Assembly (NCBI RefSeq): GCF_009761675.1
Contig: NZ_QUZH01000006.1
Location: forward strand, 1-64,000
Source: Bhargavaea sp. CC-171006
GTDB taxonomy: Bacteria > Bacillota > Bacilli > Bacillales_A > Planococcaceae
Direction of reading: 5' to 3'
DNA: 64,000 nucleotides
Positions within the stretch are counted from its first letter, which is position 1, and each line of letters begins with the position of its first letter. Below, one piece after another: positions 44,738 to 54,703 of the stretch. Position numbers and translations under genes: made by a program. The notes under the pieces were generated by a model. The model saw only the letters and a list, made by a program, of their open reading frames with translations, did not search any database and was not told the origin of the DNA.

Positions 44738-46330
44738 ATGTTTGCTGCGCTGACGCCGCTGGACTGGAAGCGGAGGGCGGTCAAGTACTACCCGGACAAA
44801 ATTGCGGTGATTGACGAAGATAAGGAATTTACTTATAAAGAGTTTGCGGAGCGGGCGGACCGGCTGTCCATCGCGCTGCACAATGCCGGCATCCGCGAGG
44901 GGGACCATGTCGCGGTCATGCTGCCGAACACGCACTACATGCTCGAAGCCTTCTACGGCATCTGCCAGATCGGAGCGGTCATGATGCCGCTCAACTACCG
45001 GATCTCGCCGGCGGATATGGAGTACATCCTGAACCACAGTGATTCCAAGATGCTCATCGTTGACGAGGAGTTCACGGCTCCAATCGCGGAAGTCCAGGAC
45101 AAGCTGGGCTTCGACCAGTTCGTCGTCGTGAAAGTGGACGGAGCGGAGCACGGACTGCCTGCCGCGGACTATGAGGCGTTTATCGGGGACATTCCGGAAG
45201 ACGCCAAGGTGCCTGAAGTGCAGATCGACGAGAACCAGCTGCTGACTCTGAACTATACGAGCGGAACGACTTCCCGTCCGAAGGGCGTCATGCTGACTCA
45301 CCGCGGCAACTACTTGAACGCGGCGAACTTCATGTACCACCTGAGCGTGAAGCATGACGATGTCTACCTGCACACGCTCCCGATGTTCCATGCGAACGGA
45401 TGGGGCGGGGTCTGGGCGATCACGGCAACCGGTGCGACACATGTGTGCCTCCGGAAAGTTGTGCCGTCCACAATCCTTGATCTCTTCGAAGACAAGAAGG
45501 TCAGCCTGCTGTGCGGCGCTCCGACCGTCGTGAACATGCTCGTCAACGAACCGAAGGCCCAGGAAGTGAAAATTACGACGAAGCCGCGCATGGCGACGGC
45601 GGGCTCACCGCCGGCGGCAGCGCTGATCCAGCGCGCCCAGGACCTTCTCGGCCTGAACATGATGCACGTCTACGGCCTCACCGAGACGTCGCCGTTCATC
45701 CTTTACAATGAGTGGAAGGCGGAATTCGACGACAAGTCCGCCGACGAACAGGCAGCGATCAAGGTGCGCCAGGGCATCGAGCTCGCCTTTAACGGCGAGA
45801 CGAAAGTCGTCCGCGAAGACGGCACGGAAGTCGACTGGGATGGCATGGAACTTGGCGAGATCGTCACACGCGGCAACGTCGTAATGGACGGCTACTACAA
45901 GGATCCGGAAAAGACCGCGGAAGCGATCAAGGACGGCTGGTTCCACACCGGCGATCTTGCAGTCACGTATCCGGACGGCTACATCGAAATCCGCGACCGC
46001 GCCAAGGACATGATCATCTCAGGCGGCGAGAACATCTCCTCGACCGAGATCGAAGGCGTCCTCTACAAGCACGGCTCCGTCCTGGAAGCGGCCGTCATCG
46101 CCGTGCCGGACGAGAAGTGGGGCGAGGTGCCGAAAGCGATCGTCGTCCTGCACAAGGACCGCCCGTCAACGGAACAGGAAATCATCCAGTTCTGCCGCGA
46201 CAATATGGCCCACTTCAAGGCACCGAAGTCGGTCGAAATCGTCGATGCCCTTCCGAAAACCGCAACCGGGAAACTCCAGAAGTTCAAGCTGCGGGAAATG
46301 TACTGGGAAGGCGCGACGAAGGTGAACTGA
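44738..46330 (+). CDS. AMP-binding fatty acyl-CoA ligase
   Basis: 530-residue ANL enzyme: P-loop YTSGTTSRPKGVMLTH, PMFHANGWGG, YGLTETSPF, GWFHTGDLAVTYPDGYIEI, hinge DRAKDMIISGGENISSTEIE, catalytic lysine in KTATGKLQKFKLRE. The GGENISSTEIE form is usual for medium/long-chain and plant-AAE-like ligases. A second such ligase besides lcfB; with no FadR box but a candidate cre site, so regulated differently. Confidence 0.92.
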   Translation: MFAALTPLDWKRRAVKYYPDKIAVIDEDKEFTYKEFAERADRLSIALHNAGIREGDHVAVMLPNTHYMLEAFYGICQIGAVMMPLNYRISPADMEYILNHSDSKMLIVDEEFTAPIAEVQDKLGFDQFVVVKVDGAEHGLPAADYEAFIGDIPEDAKVPEVQIDENQLLTLNYTSGTTSRPKGVMLTHRGNYLNAANFMYHLSVKHDDVYLHTLPMFHANGWGGVWAITATGATHVCLRKVVPSTILDLFEDKKVSLLCGAPTVVNMLVNEPKAQEVKITTKPRMATAGSPPAAALIQRAQDLLGLNMMHVYGLTETSPFILYNEWKAEFDDKSADEQAAIKVRQGIELAFNGETKVVREDGTEVDWDGMELGEIVTRGNVVMDGYYKDPEKTAEAIKDGWFHTGDLAVTYPDGYIEIRDRAKDMIISGGENISSTEIEGVLYKHGSVLEAAVIAVPDEKWGEVPKAIVVLHKDRPSTEQEIIQFCRDNMAHFKAPKSVEIVDALPKTATGKLQKFKLREMYWEGATKVN

Positions 46331-46339
46331 ATACGAATC

Positions 46340-46372
46340 AAGCCCCGGACGGTTGTCCGGGGCTTTCATTTT
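46340..46372 (+). terminator. Terminator of the acyl-CoA ligase
   Basis: 10-bp stem (46341-46350 against 46355-46364), then TTCATTTT. Confidence 0.82.
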
Positions 46373-46386
46373 AGTGCATTTGGTTG

Positions 46387-46929
46387 TCAGACCCTGAGGG
46401 ATCCGCGGAATCCTCTTGCTGCATAGTACGAATCGGCGCCATTGTGATAAAGGAACACTGTGTCATACCGGCGATCGCAGAATAGGGCGCCGCCTAGCTT
46501 GCGGATGCGCTCCGGAGTCTGCACCCAGCTGGACGTTTTCTTGTCGACATGTTCCAGCTCCTGCAGATGCCGGTACTCTTCCTCAGTCAGCATCTCGATG
46601 CCCATCTCGGCGGCCACATCCATTGCGGAATTCTCCGGCTTGTTCTTTTTTCTCTTCTCGAGTGCCTCCCGGTCATAGCAGATGCTCCGACGGCCTTTCG
46701 GGCTTTCCGGCGAGCAGTCGTAGAACAGATACTCGCCCGTTTCCGGATCTTTCCCGACCACGTCCGGCTCGCCTTCGGTGTCTTCCATGGCCTGGAGGGA
46801 GCGGAGCTTGTCCGGGTTTGCTTCCAGCCGGGATTGGACATCCGCCCAATCGATGCCTTCATGGCGGTGCATGTTTTCTTCGAATCGTGTTTTCAGTACG
46901 TCGAGCAGTTCTTCCTGGTTTTGTGTCAT
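46387..46929 (-). CDS. DUF4256 family protein
   Basis: 180 residues, cytosolic. YLFYDCSPESPKGRRSICYD, AMDVAAEMGIEMLTEEEYRH and GGALFCDRRYDTVFLYHNGA are the conserved stretches of DUF4256, a family without known function found widely in Bacteria. It stands alone, separated by the family D repeat array from the enoyl-CoA hydratase gene upstream. Confidence 0.85.
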   Translation of the reverse strand: MTQNQEELLDVLKTRFEENMHRHEGIDWADVQSRLEANPDKLRSLQAMEDTEGEPDVVGKDPETGEYLFYDCSPESPKGRRSICYDREALEKRKKNKPENSAMDVAAEMGIEMLTEEEYRHLQELEHVDKKTSSWVQTPERIRKLGGALFCDRRYDTVFLYHNGADSYYAARGFRGSLRV

Positions 46930-47027
46930 GGGGGAGCCTCCTTGATAGGGATAAACTCAGTATACCGAAATTTCATCTCGCGACCCGTTCGCAGCGGGGA
47001 AACTTGCTCGAAATAACAAGGTCAGTA

Positions 47028-47179
47028 TTGCAACAAGGGGACTTGATTTGCAACAAGGCCTCTGATTTGCCACATGGGATCCGAATTTGCCGCACGGTCT
47101 CCGGAATTGCCACATGGCTTCCGGAAATGCCACAAGGCCTCCGGAATTGCCACAAGGCCTCCCGATTTGCAACAAGCGG
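47028..47179. repeat. Eight-copy array, 20-nt period (family D)
   Basis: The core ATTTGCCACAAGGCCTCCG (with variation) recurs with TTGC at 47028, 47048, 47067, 47087, 47107, 47127 (ATGC), 47147 and 47167: period 20 except one 19-nt step. Unlike the other families more of the unit is conserved. 20 nt breaks any reading frame, so it is not a peptide repeat. The array follows the enoyl-CoA hydratase terminator on the minus strand. Confidence 0.9.
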
Positions 47180-47190
47180 ATAGCCTCAAT

Positions 47191-47227
47191 CAAAAAGCCG
47201 GAGAGTCCCGCAACGGACTTTCCGGCT
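47191..47227 (-). terminator. Terminator of the enoyl-CoA hydratase gene
   Basis: A stem of about 13 bp with one mismatch and a GTTGC loop, then TTTTT on the minus strand. Confidence 0.85.
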
Positions 47228-47233
47228 CTCACA

Positions 47234-48010
47234 TTATTTCCCCTTAAACTCCGGTTTCCGCTTTTCAGCAAATGCATTCAGTGCTTCGATCCGGTCTTCG
47301 GTCGGAATCGTCACTTCATACGCCTTACGCTCGATGGCGAGTCCGGTCTGGATGTCGGCGTTCATGCCGTGCTTGATGGCGAATTTCGCCTGCTGGAGGC
47401 CGATCGGGCCGTTGGCGAGCATCTGGTCGGCGAGTTCGACGGCAGCGTCCATCAGTTTTGCAGCTGGCACTACCTTTGTGACGATGCCGTACTGATACGC
47501 TTCCTCCGCCTTCATGCGCTTGGCGGTGAGGATCAGTTCGAGCGCTTTGGCTTCGCCGACCAGGCGGGGCAGGCGCTGTGTGCCGCCGGCGCCCGGAATG
47601 ATGGCAAGGCTCGTCTCGGTCAGGCCCATGACCGCCGTTTCCGAGGCGACGCGGAAGTCGCAGGCGAGTGCCAGTTCCATCCCGCCGCCGAATGCGTATC
47701 CGCCGATCACGGCGATGGTCGGCTGCGGAAGGTTTTCGATGGCAGTGAACACCTCGCCGATTTTATACAGATTCCGTTTGACGTGCTGATCCGGCAGTGT
47801 CTTGCGTTCCTTCAGGTCCGCGCCGACGCTGAATGCGCGGTCGCCTGATGCGGTAAACAGCACGACCCGGATGTCCGGGTTGATGCGGATCGATTCAACG
47901 ACCTGCCCCAAATCGGTGATGAGTTCATAGTTGAACGCGTTCATCGCTTCCGGGCGGTCGAGCGTCACAATGCCGAGATGGCCTTTTTGTTCGTAGCGGA
48001 TCGTTTCCAT
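47234..48010 (-). CDS. Enoyl-CoA hydratase/isomerase
   Basis: 258 residues, crotonase fold: RPEAMNAFNYELI, AFSVGADLKE (first oxyanion-hole strand), GGYAFGGGMELALACDFRVA (second), and glutamates in MGLTETSLAIIPGAGGTQRLPR, where the E and the GAGGTQRL motif match true 2-enoyl-CoA hydratases. The ATG at 48010 follows AAGGGGGACT. Beta-oxidation or amino-acid catabolism is likely. Confidence 0.93.
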   Translation of the reverse strand: METIRYEQKGHLGIVTLDRPEAMNAFNYELITDLGQVVESIRINPDIRVVLFTASGDRAFSVGADLKERKTLPDQHVKRNLYKIGEVFTAIENLPQPTIAVIGGYAFGGGMELALACDFRVASETAVMGLTETSLAIIPGAGGTQRLPRLVGEAKALELILTAKRMKAEEAYQYGIVTKVVPAAKLMDAAVELADQMLANGPIGLQQAKFAIKHGMNADIQTGLAIERKAYEVTIPTEDRIEALNAFAEKRKPEFKGK

Positions 48011-48179
48011 GTCCAGTCCCCCTTGTTGTTTGAAAAATCCCCCGTTTACAAAAACATTACCATGAGGCGGCACGTTCCGCCACCGCATGACAGAAAAAGG
48101 TCATTGCATAAACATGAGGGAATGGGGTAAGATAAAAATACGAACAGATGTTCTTTTCTCGGAAGGAGGGGAAGGGACG

Positions 48180-48545
48180 ATGCCGCTGATCCCGCCGGAG
48201 GCACTGCCTCACTTTGAAAACCAGATCTACCTGCCGATGCTTCTCATCATCCTGGAGCGTGACCGGCTCGCATTCGAAAAAGGTCCGTTCAAGCTCAAGC
48301 GCCCATACCTCGCGATGATCGCGGAGGCGGAAAAGCTTGTGCAGAAGGACCTGAAGGAATCCCGTCTTTACATGCGCCGCCACTCGATGAAGGTGATCAA
48401 GGGAGACCATGACGACATGTTCACGGAGTATGTATTCATCCATGGCGGCTATGAGGACCACCGGCGCTACCTGAACGTCCGGCTGCGGAACCGGTCGGAG
48501 GAGCTGTTGGGCGTGTATTTGGCAATGGGCGACCGCGCCATCTAG
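48180..48545 (+). CDS. YhjD-like protein
   Basis: 121 residues: a helical N-terminus NQIYLPMLLIILERDRLAFE, then FKLKRPYLAMIAEAEKLVQK, and a C-terminal beta part DDMFTEYVFIHGGYEDHRRY. It resembles B. subtilis YhjD, which also lies close to comK, so gene order supports the match. The ATG at 48180 follows a long GGAGGGGAAGGG. Function unknown. Its stop codon overlaps that of comK on the opposite strand. Confidence 0.6.
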   Translation: MPLIPPEALPHFENQIYLPMLLIILERDRLAFEKGPFKLKRPYLAMIAEAEKLVQKDLKESRLYMRRHSMKVIKGDHDDMFTEYVFIHGGYEDHRRYLNVRLRNRSEELLGVYLAMGDRAI

Positions 48546-49054
48546 ATGAATTCCCGGTCGAGCCCGGGGTGGCGGAGATAATACTGCATCCGGGAAAACT
48601 TTTTGTCGAGCCGGCATGCGAGGGCATACTGCCGGTTCATCGTCTGGATGGAGACATTCACCCGGATGGTGTCACCGTTTTCCAGCAGTATCTCACAGGA
48701 GCCGGAGTCTCCCCAATAATCCTCGATGCCATGAAGGCCAATCCAGACATTGCTCTCGGATTGCGGCGAGAGGGTCGGGAGGAAAATGCACGGCATCCCC
48801 ATATCCTGGACAATGAGCACAGGAACTTTATGATGGTTTCCGATCAGTTTGCTGGAAATCTGGATCGCCTGGCGAAGCGTGGTCCCGTACATCTCGCAAG
48901 CCCGCTTCAGATTATTGAGCGGCCTGTTGTCGAGAAGGAGCTTGTCTTTCTTCTCCGTAACAACTGTGCAGACTTTGCCATCAATCACTTTTGGCTCAAG
49001 AGCCAGTGTGTCAAACGAGATATAATAAGGAGATGCCAGCCGCTTCAATTCCAA
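48542..49054 (-). CDS. comK: Competence transcription factor ComK homologue
   Basis: 170 residues. IDGKVCTVVTEKKDKLLLDN, RPLNNLKRACEMYGTTLRQA, the KVPVLIV-FLPTLSPQSE region and WIGLHGIEDY align with ComK (its KPPIMVD and FPTLSS stretches). ComK drives late competence genes by binding AT boxes. It is shorter than B. subtilis ComK at the C-terminus, where MecA/ClpC contacts occur. TTG start with GGGGG about 9-10 nt upstream. Presence implies at least vestigial competence control. Confidence 0.82.
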   Translation of the reverse strand: MELKRLASPYYISFDTLALEPKVIDGKVCTVVTEKKDKLLLDNRPLNNLKRACEMYGTTLRQAIQISSKLIGNHHKVPVLIVQDMGMPCIFLPTLSPQSESNVWIGLHGIEDYWGDSGSCEILLENGDTIRVNVSIQTMNRQYALACRLDKKFSRMQYYLRHPGLDREFI

Positions 49055-49228
49055 AATAGATGACCCCCTGACTATGTATACTTCTAATTATAGAAATCGT
49101 TGGAAATAAAGCAAGACTTATTTCTCACTATTGTCAATTAACTGTGAATATCGAATTTTTAAAAATAACCGTTGCATTCGCCGGCCTTTTGCATATATAA
49201 TAGGAAAAAGCGCCAGGTGGTGAATGGA

Positions 49229-49474
49229 ATGGAACATTACTATTCGTACGCGGAATTCCTGAAAGCGGTCGGCAAGGGTCAGGCGAGTCCGTCTGAGCAG
49301 CTGCTGAACGACATTTACATGGACCTGTTCCTGAAGCATGTGCACCGTGAACAGACGAGGGAACGGTTGCTTAACCTGATCGACGAGGCACTGGACAAAA
49401 AAGACGTGGAAGCCTTCAACCTGCACACCGAACAGCTGAATCAGCTGGATGACGACGAAACCGGGAAACCGTAA
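49229..49474 (+). CDS. IDEAL-domain protein
   Basis: 81 residues; LLNLIDEALDKKDVEAFNLH contains the IDEAL motif core (I-D-E-A-L). IDEAL domains occur at protein ends in Bacilli and are thought to mediate protein contacts (YpiB and others). The ATG at 49229 is preferred over an in-frame GTG at 49220. Divergent from comK, which may hint at a link to competence, but that is only positional. Confidence 0.78.
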   Translation: MEHYYSYAEFLKAVGKGQASPSEQLLNDIYMDLFLKHVHREQTRERLLNLIDEALDKKDVEAFNLHTEQLNQLDDDETGKP

Positions 49475-49515
49475 CTCTGGAGGATTGCTGACATCATGCC
49501 GAAATCATATTGTTG

Positions 49516-49553
49516 AACCGTCCGTACTGAAGGGGATCTGAGCCCTGTGTGCG
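49516..49553 (+). terminator. Terminator of the IDEAL gene
   Basis: 9-bp stem (AACCGTCCG against CGGGCGGTT) around a loop of about 20 nt, then TTGTGTG; the T tract is weak. Confidence 0.55.
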
Positions 49554-49646
49554 GGCGGTTTTGTGTGTCCGGATCCGTTCAGACCGCCTGCCCGGAGAAG
49601 GGAATGACCGCTCCGTTTCCTCAAAAAACCGGCATCAGATTGATAG

Positions 49647-49660
49647 AAAACACCTGTTCG
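49647..49660. promoter_or_regulatory. Candidate LexA (SOS) box before uvrB
   Basis: AAAACACCTGTTCG retains AAC-N4-GTTCG of the Bacillus LexA consensus (CGAACRNRYGTTYC). It sits just upstream of a TTGCTC (49665-49670) / 16-nt / TATGAT (49687-49692) promoter for uvrBA, genes known to be damage-inducible. Confidence 0.5.
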
Positions 49661-49745
49661 CTTTTTGCTCGAGAAGAATAGGGGAATATGATACGATAGT
49701 GACATTATCGTGAGTTTCATGAAAGCAATCGGAAGGGGACGGGAC

Positions 49746-51728
49746 ATGGTCCAGAAATTTGAACTGCAGGCACCGTATGAGCCCTTGGGCGATCAGCCGA
49801 GGGCAATCGACCGGCTGATCGCCGGCGTCAGGGAAGGCAAGCGCCACCAGACGCTTCTCGGGGCGACGGGGACGGGGAAAACGTTCACCGTCTCGAACGT
49901 ACTGACGGAGATCAACAAGCCGACGCTCGTCATCGCGCACAACAAGACGCTCGCCGGCCAGCTGTACAGCGAGTTCAAGGAATTCTTCCCGAACAACGCC
50001 GTCGAATACTTTGTCAGCTACTACGACTACTACCAGCCGGAGGCCTACGTGCCGTCGACGGATACGTATATCGAAAAGGATGCGAGCATCAACGATGAGA
50101 TCGACAAGCTGCGCCACTCTGCGACGTCTTCGCTGTTTGAGCGGAATGACGTCCTGATTGTGGCGTCGGTGTCGTGCATCTACGGTCTCGGTAACCCGGA
50201 CGAATACCGCGAGATGCTCGTGTCGCTCCGGGTGGGCATGGAGATCAGCCGCAACGAGCTGCTGCGCCGGTTCGTCGACATCCAGTACAACCGGAATGAC
50301 ATGAACTTCATCCGCGGGACGTTCCGCGTACGCGGGGACGTCGTGGAGATCTTCCCGGCATCGCGCGACGAGCGCTGCATCCGGATCGAGTTTTTCGGCG
50401 ACGAGATTGACCGCCTTCGCGAGGTTGATGCGCTGACAGGCGAGATCCTCGGTGACCGTGATCACGTCGCGATCTTCCCGGCTTCCCACTTCGTCACGCG
50501 TGAGGAAAAGATGAAAAAGGCGATCGAGAATATCGAAGCCGAGCTGGAGGATCAGCTGAAAGCGCTGCGCGCGGAGGACAAGCTGTTGGAGGCCCAGCGG
50601 CTCGAGCAGCGCACGCGCTATGACCTGGAAATGATGAAGGAGATGGGCTTCTGCTCAGGGATCGAGAACTATTCCCGTCACCTGACCCTAAAGCCGGCGG
50701 GTGCGACGCCGTACACGCTTCTCGACTACTTCCCGGACGACTTCCTGATGATCATTGACGAGAGTCACGTGACCCTTCCGCAGATCCGCGGCATGTACAA
50801 CGGTGACCAGGCGAGGAAGCAGGTGCTCGTGGACCACGGGTTCCGCCTGCCGTCGGCACTCGACAACCGCCCGCTGAAGTTCGAGGAGTTCGAGGCGCGG
50901 CTCCGACAGGCGATCTATGTGTCGGCGACGCCCGGCCCGTACGAACTCGAGCATTCACCGGAAATGGTCGAACAGATCATCCGGCCGACGGGACTGCTTG
51001 ATCCGGTCATCGAAGTGCGTCCGATCGAGGGGCAGATCGATGACCTGATCGACGAGATCCAGGAGCGCATCAAGAAAAACGAGCGCGTCCTGATCACGAC
51101 GCTGACGAAGAAGATGTCGGAAGACCTTACCGACTACCTGAAGGAAATCGGCATCAAGGTCAACTACCTCCACTCCGAGATCAAGACGCTCGAGCGGATC
51201 GAGATCATCCGCGAGCTGCGTCTCGGTACCTACGATGTGCTTGTCGGGATCAACCTCCTGCGGGAAGGGCTGGACATCCCGGAAGTGTCGCTTGTCGCCA
51301 TACTCGATGCCGACAAGGAAGGGTTCCTGCGCTCCTCGCGCTCGCTGATCCAGACAATTGGGCGTGCCGCGCGGAACTCGAACGGGCACGTCATCATGTA
51401 CGCCGACCGGATAACCGACTCGATGCGCATTGCGATCGATGAAACCGCGCGGCGTCGCGAGAAGCAGATTGCCTACAACGAAGAGCACGGCATCACGCCG
51501 ACGACGATCAATAAGCAGATCCGCGAATCGATCCGTGCGACACACGAGGCCGACGAAACGGCCACGTATGCGGAAAAGGCGACACAAGGGAAGAAACTGA
51601 CGAAGGACGAGAAAGCAACGCTTCTCGCTTCCCTCGAAAAGGAAATGAAAGAAGCGGCAAAGGCACTCGACTTCGAACGGGCCGCCACGCTCCGCGATAC
51701 GATACTCGAACTGAAAGCAGAGGGGTGA
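49746..51728 (+). CDS. uvrB: Excinuclease ABC subunit B
   Basis: 660 residues. Walker [14 protein letters not shown] (about 39-46), the damage-verifying beta-hairpin [12 protein letters not shown], Walker B-like IDESH, helicase motifs [13 protein letters not shown] and [13 protein letters not shown], and a C-terminal UvrC-binding UVR domain ([20 protein letters not shown]). Loaded by UvrA onto damaged DNA and recruits UvrC. The ATG at 49746 follows AAGGGGACGGG. uvrA starts 7 nt after it. Confidence 0.98.
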   Translation: MVQKFELQAPYEPLGDQPRAIDRLIAGVREGKRHQTLLGATGTGKTFTVSNVLTEINKPTLVIAHNKTLAGQLYSEFKEFFPNNAVEYFVSYYDYYQPEAYVPSTDTYIEKDASINDEIDKLRHSATSSLFERNDVLIVASVSCIYGLGNPDEYREMLVSLRVGMEISRNELLRRFVDIQYNRNDMNFIRGTFRVRGDVVEIFPASRDERCIRIEFFGDEIDRLREVDALTGEILGDRDHVAIFPASHFVTREEKMKKAIENIEAELEDQLKALRAEDKLLEAQRLEQRTRYDLEMMKEMGFCSGIENYSRHLTLKPAGATPYTLLDYFPDDFLMIIDESHVTLPQIRGMYNGDQARKQVLVDHGFRLPSALDNRPLKFEEFEARLRQAIYVSATPGPYELEHSPEMVEQIIRPTGLLDPVIEVRPIEGQIDDLIDEIQERIKKNERVLITTLTKKMSEDLTDYLKEIGIKVNYLHSEIKTLERIEIIRELRLGTYDVLVGINLLREGLDIPEVSLVAILDADKEGFLRSSRSLIQTIGRAARNSNGHVIMYADRITDSMRIAIDETARRREKQIAYNEEHGITPTTINKQIRESIRATHEADETATYAEKATQGKKLTKDEKATLLASLEKEMKEAAKALDFERAATLRDTILELKAEG

Positions 51729-51735
51729 GATCCGC

Positions 51736-54606
51736 ATGAGAAACCAGGAAATCGTCATTCAGGGCGCGCGTGCGCACAACCTGAAGGACATCAATGTCAC
51801 CATCCCGAGGGACAAGCTGGTCGTCGTGACCGGCCTGTCCGGCTCGGGCAAATCCTCGCTCGCCTTTGACACGATCTACGCAGAGGGGCAGCGTCGCTAT
51901 GTGGAATCGCTGTCCGCTTATGCCCGGATGTTCCTCGGACAGATGGACAAGCCGGACGTGGACGCGATCGAAGGGCTGTCACCGGCAATCGCGATCGACC
52001 AGAAGACGACAAGCCGAAACCCGCGGTCGACCGTCGGGACGGTCACGGAAATCTCCGACTATCTCCGGCTTCTGTACGCGAGGATCGGCAAGCCGATCTG
52101 TCCGAATCACGGCATCGAGATTTCTTCCCAGACGGTCGAGCAGATGGTCGACCGGGTGATGGAGCTGCCGGAGCGGACGCGGCTCCAGATTCTCGCGCCT
52201 GTCGTCTCGGGACGCAAGGGCACGCACAAAAAGCTTCTGGAAGACATCAAGAAACAGGGCTATGTCCGCGTGAGGGTCAACGGGGAACTGTATGACCTGG
52301 ACGATGACATCGACCTGAACAAAAACAAAAAGCACGACATCGAGGTCGTCATCGACCGGATCGTCGTGAAGGACGATGTGGAAGGGCGCCTTTCGGATTC
52401 CCTCGAGACAGCGGCATCCCTTGCCGGCGGCCGCGCGATCATCGACATCATCGGCGGCGAAGAACTCATCTACAACGAACACCATGCCTGCCCGATTTGC
52501 GGGTTCTCGATCGGCGAGCTCGAGCCGCGGCTGTTCTCGTTCAACAGCCCATTCGGCGCCTGCCCGGAATGTGACGGGCTCGGCTCCAAGCTAGAGGTCG
52601 ATCCGGACCTCGTCATCCCGGACAAAAGCCTGTCACTCGCCGAAGGTGCCATCGCCCCTTGGGAGCCGACGAGTTCCCAATACTATCCTGAGCTTCTGAA
52701 GGCGATCTGCAAGCATTACGGAATCTCCATGGATGTGCCGGTAAGCGAGCTTCCAAACAGCCAGCTGGACAAGATCCTTCACGGTTCCGGAAATGACCGG
52801 ATCCGCTTCCGGTATACGAATGAATTCGGGAAGACCCGGGACAATCAGATTTATTTTGAAGGGGTGCTCAAAAACGTCGAGCGCCGCTACCGCGAGACAA
52901 GTTCCGACTGGATCCGTGAGCAGATGCAAAAATACATGGCGGAGCGGCCGTGCCCGGTCTGCCAGGGTGACCGTCTCAAGGAAGAGGCGCTTGCGGTGAA
53001 AGTCGCCGGCCTCAACATCTCACAGGTGACCCGGTTCCCGATAACGGAAGCGGTCGAGTTTTTCCAGGGCCTCAACCTATCAGAGAACGACCGCGCGATC
53101 GCGAACCTGATCCTGAAAGAGATCAATTCACGGCTCGGCTTCCTCGTGAACGTCGGGCTGGATTACCTGTCGATGTCCCGCGCGGCGGGGACGCTGTCTG
53201 GCGGCGAAGCACAGCGGATCCGGCTGGCCACACAGATCGGTTCGAAGCTGTCGGGCGTCCTTTATATCCTCGATGAGCCGTCGATCGGCCTCCATCAGCG
53301 TGACAACGACAAGCTGATCGGCACGCTCAAGGAAATGCGAGACCTCGGCAACACGCTCATCGTCGTCGAGCACGATGAAGATACGATGATGGCCGCCGAC
53401 CACCTGATCGACATCGGACCTGGCGCCGGCCTGCACGGCGGGGAGGTCATCGCGCAGGGTACGCCTCAGGAAGTGGCGGAGAACCCGGATTCCATCACGG
53501 GCGATTACCTGAGCGGCAGGAAATTCATTCCGATTCCGGTTGAGCGGCGCAAGCCGGACGGCCGGACCGTCCGCATCGAGGGCGCGTCGGAAAACAACCT
53601 GAAGAACATCGACGCCGACTTCCCGCTCGGCCAGTTCATCGCCGTCACCGGGGTTTCCGGTTCAGGAAAGTCGACGCTCGTCAACGAAATCCTCTATAAG
53701 ACACTGGCACAGAAGCTGAACCGGGCCAAGGCGAAGCCGGGTGCCTATGCAGCCATTTCGGGCCTGGAAGAACTTGAGAAAGTCATCGACATCGACCAGT
53801 CGCCGATCGGCCGTACCCCGCGCTCTAACCCGGCGACATATACCGGTGTGTTCGACAACATCCGCGACCTGTTCGCCTCGACGAACGACGCAAAGGTCCG
53901 AGGCTTCCAGAAGGGCCGCTTCAGCTTCAACGTCAAGGGCGGTAGATGCGAGGCGTGCAAGGGGGACGGCATCATCAAGATCGAGATGCACTTCCTGCCG
54001 GATGTCTATGTCCCGTGCGAAGTGTGCCACGGACGCCGTTACAACCGGGAGACCCTCGAAGTCCGATACAAGGGCAAGAACATCTCAGACGTGCTCGACA
54101 TGACTGTGTCGGACGCGGCGGTGTTCTTCGAGAATATCCAGAAGATCCACCGGAGGCTGCAGACACTTGTCGACGTCGGACTCGGCTATGTGAAGCTCGG
54201 CCAGCCGGCGACGACGCTCTCCGGCGGGGAGGCCCAGCGGGTCAAGCTCGCCTCTGAACTGCATCGCCGGTCAAACGGCAAGTCGTTCTATATCTTGGAT
54301 GAGCCGACGACCGGCCTTCATGCACATGACATCTCGCGCCTTCTGGAAGTGCTCCACCGTCTTGTGGACAACGGCAACACGGTACTGGTCATCGAGCACA
54401 ACCTCGATGTCATCAAGACGGTCGACCATATCATCGACCTGGGGCCGGAGGGCGGCGACCGCGGCGGGCAGATCATTGCGACGGGCACCCCGGAGCAAGT
54501 GGCGGAAGTCCGTGAATCCTATACGGGCCGCTACCTGAAGCCGATCCTTGAACGCGACCGGAAGCGGACAGACGCGCTTCTTGCGGAAGCCGAAGGACGG
54601 GCCTGA
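51736..54606 (+). CDS. uvrA: Excinuclease ABC subunit A
   Basis: 956 residues. Two ABC ATPase halves: Walker [13 protein letters not shown] (about 31-42) and [14 protein letters not shown] (about 637-650); signatures [13 protein letters not shown] and [13 protein letters not shown]; Walker [13 protein letters not shown] and [12 protein letters not shown]. Zinc modules with CPICG...CPECD and CEACKGDG...CEVCHG. Recognises bulky lesions and delivers UvrB. AGAGGGGTGAG precedes the ATG. Confidence 0.98.
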   Translation: MRNQEIVIQGARAHNLKDINVTIPRDKLVVVTGLSGSGKSSLAFDTIYAEGQRRYVESLSAYARMFLGQMDKPDVDAIEGLSPAIAIDQKTTSRNPRSTVGTVTEISDYLRLLYARIGKPICPNHGIEISSQTVEQMVDRVMELPERTRLQILAPVVSGRKGTHKKLLEDIKKQGYVRVRVNGELYDLDDDIDLNKNKKHDIEVVIDRIVVKDDVEGRLSDSLETAASLAGGRAIIDIIGGEELIYNEHHACPICGFSIGELEPRLFSFNSPFGACPECDGLGSKLEVDPDLVIPDKSLSLAEGAIAPWEPTSSQYYPELLKAICKHYGISMDVPVSELPNSQLDKILHGSGNDRIRFRYTNEFGKTRDNQIYFEGVLKNVERRYRETSSDWIREQMQKYMAERPCPVCQGDRLKEEALAVKVAGLNISQVTRFPITEAVEFFQGLNLSENDRAIANLILKEINSRLGFLVNVGLDYLSMSRAAGTLSGGEAQRIRLATQIGSKLSGVLYILDEPSIGLHQRDNDKLIGTLKEMRDLGNTLIVVEHDEDTMMAADHLIDIGPGAGLHGGEVIAQGTPQEVAENPDSITGDYLSGRKFIPIPVERRKPDGRTVRIEGASENNLKNIDADFPLGQFIAVTGVSGSGKSTLVNEILYKTLAQKLNRAKAKPGAYAAISGLEELEKVIDIDQSPIGRTPRSNPATYTGVFDNIRDLFASTNDAKVRGFQKGRFSFNVKGGRCEACKGDGIIKIEMHFLPDVYVPCEVCHGRRYNRETLEVRYKGKNISDVLDMTVSDAAVFFENIQKIHRRLQTLVDVGLGYVKLGQPATTLSGGEAQRVKLASELHRRSNGKSFYILDEPTTGLHAHDISRLLEVLHRLVDNGNTVLVIEHNLDVIKTVDHIIDLGPEGGDRGGQIIATGTPEQVAEVRESYTGRYLKPILERDRKRTDALLAEAEGRA

Positions 54607-54703
54607 CGGATTTTTCTGACAGGGTGATGAAACTTTTCCGGTTCCCGGCACGTATCATAACTATCAACGGAAGCGCCATGCCGCTTTCGAAGGAGGAACG
54701 CAC

